This document shows, one piece after another, positions 7,258 through 13,992 of a stretch of DNA of 15,397 nucleotides. The position numbers were made by a program, and so were the translations under genes. Positions within the stretch are counted from its first letter, which is position 1, and each line of letters opens with the position of its first letter. Under the pieces are notes generated by a model. The model made no database searches. It was not told the DNA's origin and saw only the letters and a list, made by a program, of their open reading frames with translations. The stretch comes from Desulfobulbus sp. (GTDB lineage Bacteria > Desulfobacterota > Desulfobulbia > Desulfobulbales > Desulfobulbaceae). The DNA is taken from assembly GCA_030600525.1 (NCBI GenBank), contig JAUVLX010000046.1, positions 1 to 15,397 of the forward strand, given 5' to 3'.

Positions 7258-9077
7258 AAAATATTGAGTGTACCAACGATTTTGTCATTCGTTTTGCCAA
7301 TGTTAACGGTTCCGGTTCTGCCAGTGCCAACAATCTCTTTGCCAAGGCGGTATTTCGGATGGGGGTACCGGTCAGCCCAAAAAACATCTTTCCTTCCAAT
7401 ATCCAAGGGTTGCCAACATGGTATGAAGTAAGAATCAATGAGCAGGGCTATCTCGGTCGGCATGGTGATGTGGATATGGTTGTTGCAATGAATGGGCAGA
7501 CCATGAAGAAGGATTATGACGGTTTGCTTCCTGGGGGATATTTTCTCTACGATTCCTCGCGGAAATTGTCCGAGCAGTACGGGCGGGATGATGTCGCATT
7601 GATCGGTATCCCTTTGACCCAACTCTGCAATGATGCCTTTGAAAATCCCAAGATGCGGGGACTGCTGAAAAATATTATTTATGTCGGTGCATTAGCATTT
7701 TTGCTGGATATGGAACTTGAGGTACTGACCTCCTCTGTTGAAAAGCAGTACCGTAAGAAATCAAAGCTTATCCCCCCCAACCTGAAGGCTTTGCAACTCG
7801 GCTATGACTATGCCAGGGAAAACTATAGAGGTGTTTGTAAACTTGCCATTTCCAGGCGGGATAAAGTAGGGGATGCCATCATTATTGATGGAAATGCTGC
7901 AACCGGTCTTGGCGCTCTCTATGCCGGGGCAACAGTAGTCGGATGGTATCCGATTACTCCTTCTACCTCTGTGATTGAATCTTTTGGCCGTTATGCTGAT
8001 CGATTTCGGAGAGAAACTGAAACCGGACAGCTCAAAGCCGCTATTGTTCAGGCAGAAGACGAGTTGGCAGCCCTTGGCATTGTTATTGGTGCGTCTTGGA
8101 ACGGTGCCAGAGCGTTTACCGCAACAAGCGGCCCTGGGGTATCACTTATGAGTGAGTTTCTGGGGCTGGCCTATTTTGCTGAAATTCCTGCTGTGCTGGT
8201 CAATGTACAGCGCACCGGACCTTCCACGGGAATGCCAACCAGGACACAGCAGGGGGACATTCTGTCGTGTGGCTATGCCTCCCACGGTGACACCAAGCAG
8301 GTTTTGCTTTTTCCCTGTAACCCAAAAGAATGTTTTGATATGACGGCAGATGCCTTTGATCTTGCGGAACGATTGCAGACGCCGGTTATTGTCATGAGTG
8401 ACTTAGATTTGGGTATGAATGATCATATGAGTCCACCCCTTGGTTGGGATGACAGCCGGATCTATGATAGAGGCAAAGTGTTTGATAAAGATCAGTTGGA
8501 AGAATTAGGCGACAGCTGGGGAAGGTATCTGGATGTAGACGGTGACGGTATAGGATATAGAACCTATCCCGGTACCCATCCTACCAAAGGAGCCTATTTT
8601 ACTCGTGGCACATCCCATGATGAGTATTCTAAATATACAGAAGAAAGTGGTGCTTACGAGCAGAACATGCAGCGTTTGTTACAGAAGTGGGAAACCGCCA
8701 GGGAACTGGTACCTGCTTCTGAGATAACGGTTAATGATGAAACTGCAGCCGTGGGGATGCTGTATTATGGAACCAGCACAGACGCGGCTTTGGAAGCCGT
8801 GGATCAGCTCAAAGAACAGGGGATAGTGATTAACACGCTGCGCATTAAAGCATTTCCCTTTCAGCACGATGTGAAAAAATTTATTCGACAACACGATCTG
8901 GTATACGTGGTTGAACAGAACAGGGACGGCCAGATGAAAACTCTGTTAATTAATGACTTCGGCATACAGCCGGATAAACTTGCTTCGGTCCTGCATTATG
9001 ACGGGTTACCCATTACAGCCCGAATTATTTCCAGTGCCATCTGCGCGGTCATCACAAACAAAGGAGGGAAAGCATGA
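7254..9077 (+). CDS. korA: 2-oxoacid:acceptor oxidoreductase, fused gamma-alpha subunit (KorA-like)
   Basis: The 607-residue protein fuses two domains of the CoA-dependent 2-oxoacid oxidoreductase family. An N-terminal gamma domain (about residues 5-190) has the G-x-GSAS segment after FANVNGSG and a DVDMVVAMN core. The alpha domain (from about residue 205) starts IDGNAATGLGALYAGATVVGWYP and contains YPITPSTSVIE (232-242), the signature near the TPP and substrate site, then TSGPGVSLM. This gamma-alpha order is typical of KorA-type 2-oxoglutarate enzymes, so 2-oxoglutarate is the most likely substrate, although pyruvate or a branched-chain 2-oxoacid cannot be excluded. An in-frame start 84 bp upstream exists, but the ATG at 7254 is preferred because it overlaps the previous stop (ATGA) and leaves no extra tail. 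No ribosome-binding site is evident, which implies translational coupling. The 3' end overlaps korB by ATGA. Confidence 0.88.
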   Translation: MKNIECTNDFVIRFANVNGSGSASANNLFAKAVFRMGVPVSPKNIFPSNIQGLPTWYEVRINEQGYLGRHGDVDMVVAMNGQTMKKDYDGLLPGGYFLYDSSRKLSEQYGRDDVALIGIPLTQLCNDAFENPKMRGLLKNIIYVGALAFLLDMELEVLTSSVEKQYRKKSKLIPPNLKALQLGYDYARENYRGVCKLAISRRDKVGDAIIIDGNAATGLGALYAGATVVGWYPITPSTSVIESFGRYADRFRRETETGQLKAAIVQAEDELAALGIVIGASWNGARAFTATSGPGVSLMSEFLGLAYFAEIPAVLVNVQRTGPSTGMPTRTQQGDILSCGYASHGDTKQVLLFPCNPKECFDMTADAFDLAERLQTPVIVMSDLDLGMNDHMSPPLGWDDSRIYDRGKVFDKDQLEELGDSWGRYLDVDGDGIGYRTYPGTHPTKGAYFTRGTSHDEYSKYTEESGAYEQNMQRLLQKWETARELVPASEITVNDETAAVGMLYYGTSTDAALEAVDQLKEQGIVINTLRIKAFPFQHDVKKFIRQHDLVYVVEQNRDGQMKTLLINDFGIQPDKLASVLHYDGLPITARIISSAICAVITNKGGKA

Positions 9078-10126
9078 CATTCTTTCGACCCAGTTTCCGA
9101 CACCCGGACCTGCCTCCTAATGAATCTGGCTATTACTTGAAGGATTATGAAGGCGGAATTTCAACCTTGTGCGCCGGTTGCGGACATGATTCCACTAACG
9201 CTGCCATTATTCAGGCATGTTTTGAGCTGTCGATCCCGCCGCATAAAATAGCGAAAATTTCAGGTATTGGCTGTTCCTCTAAAAGTCCTGCCTATCTGCT
9301 TGGCAAGGCGCACGGCTTTAACTCGGTGCATGGGCGTATGCCGTCTATTGTAACCGGGGCGAACATGGCTAACCGGGATTTGCTCTATCTTGGCATATCC
9401 GGTGATGGTGATACTGCCTCCATTGGAATGGGGCAGTTTGCTCATGCTGTTCGGCGAAATCTGAATATGGTCTATATTATGATGAATAATGGCTGTTACG
9501 GGTTAACCAAAGGACAGTACTCGGCAACCGCAGATAAAGGTTCGGTCGGGAAAAAAGGGGATCCTAACCTGCTTGAGTCAATTGATCTTTGCGAGATAGC
9601 CATTCAATTGGGTGCAGGGTTTGTGGGTCGCAGTTTTTCCGGTGACAAGAGGCAGCTTGTCCCCATGTTGAAAGCTGCCATGTCTCATACGGGCATGGCC
9701 TTTATTGATGTGATTTCTCCTTGCGTCACCTTTAATAATACGCCTGGGTCAACCAAGAGCTATCACTGGGTACGAGAGCACAGCGAGGCCACGAATACGT
9801 TTGATTACGTGCCATTTAAGCAGGAAATAACCACAGATTACGAGGACGGGGTAACCGAGAGTGTGGTGCTCCATGACAGCAGTGTCATCCATCTTCACAA
9901 AACCGACAGTTCTATCCATGTGACTGACAGGCGTCAAGCCGTGGATGCCCTGGAGGAACACAAGAAAAAAGGGCTGATCTTGACCGGGGTTCTGTATATT
10001 GATCCTGACAGTGAAGATACGCACCATATATTAAACACAAGCCAGCAGCCGTTGAATACACTTGGCGAAAAGGATCTCTGCCCAGGAAATGAGGCACTGC
10101 AATCGATCAACGAAAGTTGCCGTTGA
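9074..10126 (+). CDS. korB: 2-oxoacid:acceptor oxidoreductase, TPP-binding beta subunit (KorB-like)
   Basis: The 350-residue subunit binds thiamine pyrophosphate and one [4Fe-4S] cluster and forms the catalytic core with KorA. LCAGCGHD (32-39) gives the CxxC pair, GIGCSSK (64-70) a third cysteine, and SPCVTFNN (about 214-221) the likely fourth. The Mg-TPP motif runs GDGD (110-113) to NN (138-139), with VHGRMP (85-90) upstream, as usual in the family. A strong AGGAGG lies 6 nt before the ATG, inside the korA end, and the start overlaps the korA stop. Spacing and overlaps show that the three genes are one transcript. The C-terminal 60 residues, including VLYIDP, match the tail seen in KorB proteins. 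No further Kor subunit follows; the next gene is convergent. Confidence 0.9.
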   Translation: MTFFRPSFRHPDLPPNESGYYLKDYEGGISTLCAGCGHDSTNAAIIQACFELSIPPHKIAKISGIGCSSKSPAYLLGKAHGFNSVHGRMPSIVTGANMANRDLLYLGISGDGDTASIGMGQFAHAVRRNLNMVYIMMNNGCYGLTKGQYSATADKGSVGKKGDPNLLESIDLCEIAIQLGAGFVGRSFSGDKRQLVPMLKAAMSHTGMAFIDVISPCVTFNNTPGSTKSYHWVREHSEATNTFDYVPFKQEITTDYEDGVTESVVLHDSSVIHLHKTDSSIHVTDRRQAVDALEEHKKKGLILTGVLYIDPDSEDTHHILNTSQQPLNTLGEKDLCPGNEALQSINESCR

Positions 10127-10144
10127 GGTTTATTTTAAGGGAAG

Positions 10145-10190
10145 AAAAAAACCCATCACCTACCATGAAAAAATCATGACTGGTGATGGG
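10145..10190 (-). terminator. Strong terminator of nhaB, between convergent genes
   Basis: CCCATCACC (10152-10160) pairs perfectly with GGTGATGGG (10182-10190), and an inner CATGA/TCATG stem lies within the loop. On the minus strand the hairpin is followed directly by seven T residues (10151 back to 10145), which is a canonical intrinsic terminator for nhaB. The plus strand has no T tract after the hairpin, so korB transcripts, whose stop is 25 bp upstream of the stem, would use it only as a 3' end structure. Confidence 0.85.
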
Positions 10191-10226
10191 CTGTACGAGA
10201 AGAGTCAGGAAAAGTATTTTATCTGC

Positions 10227-11849
10227 TTAGAGAAAGAGATAGGTAGCTGCAAGACCCGTAATTGACATGGTTATGGTGTAGGGAAGAGCTAGGTAGACCA
10301 TGCGCCCGTAGGACAATCTAATCACCGGAGCCAGGGCTGAGGTGAGGAGGAACAAGAATGCTGCCTGTCCGTTAGGGGTTGCCACGCTTGGGATATTGGT
10401 ACCGGTGTTAATGGCAACAGCGAGTTTGTCGAGCTGATTCATTAGGGCACCTGCCTGTTCAGCTGCTGCCTGCGGCAGTGTCGCCAACACTTCACTACGA
10501 GGATGATGCGGATCTGTAAGTTTATCCATGAGTTCGGCACCTGTCATGCCGATGTTTGGCAGGGCACCCAACGCGTTGACAAAATGGGTTTTGGTTTCCC
10601 CAATGTAAACGGTTGCTACAAAGACGTTGTCGGAGATCATGGAGAGAACACCGTTGGCAATATAGTAGGCTACCAACTGTGACTGCCCTTTGAGGCTGAG
10701 TACGTAATCAATGACCGGTGTGAAAAGGTGCTGGTCATGGATTACTGCAACAATAACAAAAAAGACTACCAGCAGAGCGGTAAAAGGCAGGGCTTCTTCG
10801 AAAGCTTTGCCCAGTTGGTGTTCTTCAATAACACCGTTGAGAGACGTAAGCAGAACGATAACCGACAGGCCGATGACCCCTACAGCTCCAAGGTGCATTG
10901 CAAGGGCAATGATCAGCCAGACACCTGTCAGGGCTTGGATGATCAGTTTTGCACGACCCTGGTGGCCCCGTTTGGCCTCCATCTTGATTTCTGTTTCCAG
11001 GAGGTGGGAGCGGATGTTACCAGGCATCTCAACGCCATAGCTAAACCACTTCTTTTTCTCCAGGGTATAGCATGTTAAAAGTCCTACCACCAGAACTGGC
11101 ATGGAGACAGGTGCAACTTTGAGGAAAAAGGGTATGAAGTGCCAGCCCATTTCGCTGGAAATAAGCAGGTTCTGTGGTTCTCCTACAAGGGTACACACTC
11201 CACCCAGCGCAGTACCAACTGCCCCGTGCATCATCAAATTGCGGAGAAAACCTCGGAATTGTTTAAGTTCGTCTCGTTCGGCTTCTTTTAAAGCCAGATC
11301 GCTGGTCAGGTCGTGACTGGTCTGGGGATCTTTGCCAGAGGCATAGCGGTGATAGACATTATAGAAACCGTAGGCAACAGCGATAATGACCGCCGTAACG
11401 GTAAGTGCATCAAGGAAGGCAGAGAGAAAGGCGCCGGCAAAGCAAAAAAGCAGGGCAATGGTGGCCTTGGACTGGACCTTGACTAGGATACGGGTGAAGG
11501 TGAACTGGAGGAAATCCTTCATGAAGTAGATGCCGGCAACCATGAAGATCAGAAGTAGGATAACTTCAAAGTTTTTTAATGTTTCATGAAACACTGTCTC
11601 GGTGCTGGTCATGCCTATGACAACCGCCTCAAAGGCCAGAAGTCCACCAGCAGGCAGTGGGTAGCATTTGAGAGCCATTGCAAGGGTGAATATAAACTCT
11701 GCGATCAACGCCCAGCCGGCAATAAACGGACCTGAGGTTATGAGAATAATAGGGTTTATAATCAGGAAGAGCAGGATTGCGAACTTGTACCACTTGGGGG
11801 CATTTCCCAAAAAATTTCGGGCAAATGCCTGGGGCATGGATTTGGGCAT
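10227..11849 (-). CDS. nhaB: Na+/H+ antiporter NhaB
   Basis: The 540-residue integral membrane protein aligns from memory with E. coli NhaB (about 513 residues) from its start (ARNFLGNAPKWYKFAILLFL) through AEFIFTLAMALKCYPL, GIYFMKDFL, FLSAFLDALTVTAV and FLRNLMMHGAVGTALGG to VAINTGTNIPSVATPNGQAA and LSYGRMVYLALPYT. NhaB expels Na+ in exchange for protons across the inner membrane, which suits a saline or Na+-cycling habitat. The many hydrophobic helices agree with a polytopic carrier. The ATG follows AGGAG by 9 nt. Two differences from the E. coli protein stand out: a loop before LAVAINTGTN is longer by about 30 residues, and the C-terminus ends about 20 residues early at TYLFL. The gene is transcribed alone, convergent with the Kor operon, and ends at the terminator at 10145-10190. 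Confidence 0.95.
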   Translation of the reverse strand: MPKSMPQAFARNFLGNAPKWYKFAILLFLIINPIILITSGPFIAGWALIAEFIFTLAMALKCYPLPAGGLLAFEAVVIGMTSTETVFHETLKNFEVILLLIFMVAGIYFMKDFLQFTFTRILVKVQSKATIALLFCFAGAFLSAFLDALTVTAVIIAVAYGFYNVYHRYASGKDPQTSHDLTSDLALKEAERDELKQFRGFLRNLMMHGAVGTALGGVCTLVGEPQNLLISSEMGWHFIPFFLKVAPVSMPVLVVGLLTCYTLEKKKWFSYGVEMPGNIRSHLLETEIKMEAKRGHQGRAKLIIQALTGVWLIIALAMHLGAVGVIGLSVIVLLTSLNGVIEEHQLGKAFEEALPFTALLVVFFVIVAVIHDQHLFTPVIDYVLSLKGQSQLVAYYIANGVLSMISDNVFVATVYIGETKTHFVNALGALPNIGMTGAELMDKLTDPHHPRSEVLATLPQAAAEQAGALMNQLDKLAVAINTGTNIPSVATPNGQAAFLFLLTSALAPVIRLSYGRMVYLALPYTITMSITGLAATYLFL

Positions 11850-12460
11850 GGGGATAATCTCCTATCCGTTTAATATATACGTTTTAAAGCACACTTCGTT
11901 GTACTCACAGACTGCTGGACAAAAGAAGTCTGTAAAAACAAAGATTTTGGTGCAGACCTAGCTTAAGTTGTGGGCAAGATGGTTAGCCAGCATCACCCTG
12001 TTGCTCAGGATATGGCAAAAGCAGTCCATTACAATATATCCCATACAGATTGGCAGGCATAATAGGATAGTATCTACCATTTCTTTTTTGTGGGTGTCAA
12101 GGAAGACTGGCTGAATGAGAGACTGGTAAAAGCAGAGCGGTAGCATGGTGATCTGGAAGACTGAAAAAGTATGTATATGGTCAGTGGAGTTGAAAAGAGA
12201 TACCGAGTACGTAAATTTTAAAAAAATATTTATAAATTAAAGAGTTAAATGTTTGCATGGTTCTGAAAAAACATTGCTGGATAGAAGGAATATGAGTCTT
12301 TTGTGAAGGATTCTCAATCGGTTGATATTGTTTGTAAAATATTGATAGGATTGATCAGTTTTTTTTATTGACGATGGTGTGTGGCACCTCATGGGTACAT
12401 GATGGGCGTGCATGCGTGCACTGTGCAGAGGAGAGTACCTCAAAACCAAGGGAGTGAAGG
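11850..12460. other. AT-rich intergenic region between divergent nhaB and DUF423 genes
   Basis: This 611-bp gap must contain the promoters of nhaB (minus) and the DUF423 gene (plus). It includes a run of A and T near 12215-12240 and a T8 run near 12360. A short inverted repeat CAGACT/AGTCTG (11908-11913 and 11927-11932) lies about 60-80 bp upstream of nhaB. A minus-strand open frame of 62 codons (11958-12146) lacks a ribosome-binding site and family resemblance and is not called. No RNA gene was recognised. Confidence 0.45.
12322..12351 (+). promoter_or_regulatory. Candidate sigma-70 promoter for the DUF423 gene
   Basis: TTGATA (12322-12327; 5 of 6 to TTGACA) is followed after 18 bp by TAGGAT (12346-12351; 4 of 6 to TATAAT). 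It is about 110 bp upstream of the DUF423 start. In AT-rich DNA such matches arise by chance, so this is only a candidate. Confidence 0.3.
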
Positions 12461-12829
12461 ATGAAGATTCTTTTTTCAATAGCAGCTTTACTGGGTTGCC
12501 TGGCTGTTATTCTGGGAGCCTGGAGTAGCCATGCCGGATTGCGTATATTGAGTCCTGAGCAGATTGCGCTGATGCAAAAAGGGCTCCGTTATCAGATGCA
12601 CCATGCATTAGCTCTTTTTGCTGTCTGCTGGGCAATAGCACAGTGGCCACAGGCGGCAACTGCTTTAACAGTTGCGGGAGGATTGCTTGTTGCCGGAGTG
12701 ATTTTTTTCAGCGGCTCTTTGTATCTGCTTGCATTCAATCTTTTTAATCCTGGTTATTTGACGCCTGTGGGCGGAACATTGTTGATTGCAGGCTGGTTAT
12801 GGCTTGCCATAGCTGTTTGGCGTGGGTAG
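12461..12829 (+). CDS. DUF423 family small membrane protein (YgdD-like)
   Basis: This 122-residue hydrophobic protein has four predicted membrane helices: about residues 3-22, 47-64, 69-92 and 100-120. It carries DUF423 features: an LGAWSSHAGL segment (about 19-28), a KGLRYQMHHALALF segment (about 40-53), SGSLYLLAF (about 83-91) and a TPVGGTLLIAGWLWL end. The invariant-looking HHALAL and PVGG strings give good family confidence. GGAG sits 6 nt before the ATG. The gene is monocistronic and convergent with pyrC, with a 43-bp gap. The family is widespread in proteobacteria and its biochemical function is unknown to me. Confidence 0.87.
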   Translation: MKILFSIAALLGCLAVILGAWSSHAGLRILSPEQIALMQKGLRYQMHHALALFAVCWAIAQWPQAATALTVAGGLLVAGVIFFSGSLYLLAFNLFNPGYLTPVGGTLLIAGWLWLAIAVWRG

Positions 12830-12872
12830 CTACAACATACAATAACGTTACGTTTATTAGCGGCTGGTCACC

Positions 12873-13874
12873 TCATTTTTCAATTGCTGTTACTTGCCAT
12901 TGGATCTTTTCTCCGGCAAGAAATGGTCGCACTGTGCCGTAAGCCTGTGGAACTGTCCAGGCTTTACTCTGGAGGTGTACTGTCTTCGGCCCTGGGCTAA
13001 TGCCGTAAAAACGTTGAGCATTGTTGGTTACAAAATCCGCCAGCATATCCAGCCGATCTTCTGCGGCAAAGAGTTCCACCAGTTTAGGCAGCGCAACCGG
13101 AGCGGAGAACACTCCTGCAGCGCATCCGCAGCATTCTTTTGCATGGGTGGGGTGGGGAGCAGAGTCGGAACCAAACAATATCCTCGGGTGTCCGCTGAAA
13201 ACAGCAGTTTGCAGAGCCTGAAGATCGTGCGGCGTTTTTGCGATCGGTTTGCAGAAAAGATGGGGTTGCATGAGGCCGCCAACCACATCATCGAGGGTGA
13301 GCATAAGGTGGTGGAGGGTGACTGTTGCAGCCACATTGGGGAATTCATCGAGAATGTCCAGTGTGTCTGCAGTGGTGATATGTTCCATGATAATGGGAAG
13401 ACGGGGAAAGCTTTTGGCGAGCCACCTGTAGATTGCCAGAAACTCTCGTTCTCTTTCCATTACAAAACCATTTGATTCGCCGTGAACTAACAGTGGGATC
13501 TGCAGCTCCTCCATGAGGGCGACTGTCTCTCCTATTGCCTCAAAGTCGGCAACTCCTGCCTCGCTTTGGGTGGTTATCCCTGCCGGGTACAGTTTGATAC
13601 CGATAATGTGATCTCGAACAGTTTCCAGTTCTGTCTTTGTATAGGGCCTGAAAAAAAGAGTCATGTACGGGGTGAAACTGTCGTCACCGGCAGCATCGAC
13701 AACTGCCTGCCGGTAGGCACTCAGCTTCTGGTGTGAGTCTACAGGGCTCAGCAGATTGGGCATAACAACAGCACCTGCAAAGTGGGCTGCACTCAATGGG
13801 GCCACAAGCTGCAGCATCTCAGCCTCGCGAAGGTGGAGGTGCATGTCCAGTGGGGCATCAATCATAAATTGCAT
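12873..13874 (-). CDS. pyrC: Dihydroorotase, PyrC type
   Basis: Dihydroorotase closes N-carbamoyl-aspartate to dihydroorotate, the third step of de novo pyrimidine synthesis, in the cytosol. The 333-residue protein matches the short, stand-alone PyrC class (E. coli about 348). All binuclear zinc ligands are visible: DMHLHLR with His12 and His14, GIKLYPAG with Lys94 (the carbamylated lysine), LVHGES with His131, MEHITT with His165, and FGSDSAPH with Asp237. MPNLLSP (38-44) is the usual substrate-side loop. The ATG is preceded by AAGAGA with 5-nt spacing. The gene lies 118 bp downstream of lpdA in the same direction. An 11-bp perfect inverted repeat sits between them, so separate transcription or attenuated read-through are both possible. 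Confidence 0.94.
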   Translation of the reverse strand: MQFMIDAPLDMHLHLREAEMLQLVAPLSAAHFAGAVVMPNLLSPVDSHQKLSAYRQAVVDAAGDDSFTPYMTLFFRPYTKTELETVRDHIIGIKLYPAGITTQSEAGVADFEAIGETVALMEELQIPLLVHGESNGFVMEREREFLAIYRWLAKSFPRLPIIMEHITTADTLDILDEFPNVAATVTLHHLMLTLDDVVGGLMQPHLFCKPIAKTPHDLQALQTAVFSGHPRILFGSDSAPHPTHAKECCGCAAGVFSAPVALPKLVELFAAEDRLDMLADFVTNNAQRFYGISPGPKTVHLQSKAWTVPQAYGTVRPFLAGEKIQWQVTAIEK

Positions 13875-13896
13875 GGTTTTCTCTTCTTAGATTACA

Positions 13897-13933
13897 GGCA
13901 TCTTGAACGAAAATTCTAATTATTCAAGATGCC
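13897..13933. promoter_or_regulatory. Perfect inverted repeat between lpdA and pyrC
   Basis: GGCATCTTGAA (13897-13907) and TTCAAGATGCC (13923-13933) are exact reverse complements with a 15-nt spacer. The repeat lies 59 bp past the lpdA stop and 22 bp before the pyrC ATG. On the minus strand no U run follows the stem, so it is not a classic terminator. It could be a terminator without a tail, an RNA-stabilising hairpin at the lpdA 3' end, or a regulatory structure in the pyrC leader. It does not overlap the pyrC ribosome-binding site. Confidence 0.45.
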
Positions 13934-13992
13934 CTACATGGTGATAGACAACGTTAATGCACTTACTTTTTGATGGGCTTGTAACACGTCCA

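Noticed and set aside
11958..12146. 62-codon minus-strand hydrophobic open frame upstream of nhaB
   Set aside because: No ribosome-binding site at any of its ATG codons and no known family; treated as chance.
12843..12860. AATAACGTTACGTTTATT pseudo-palindrome between the DUF423 gene and pyrC
   Set aside because: The symmetry needs a bulge and the stem is AT-rich; too weak to call a bidirectional terminator.
12894..13475. 193-codon plus-strand open frame opposite pyrC
   Set aside because: Shadow of pyrC; all zinc-ligand motifs are on the minus strand.
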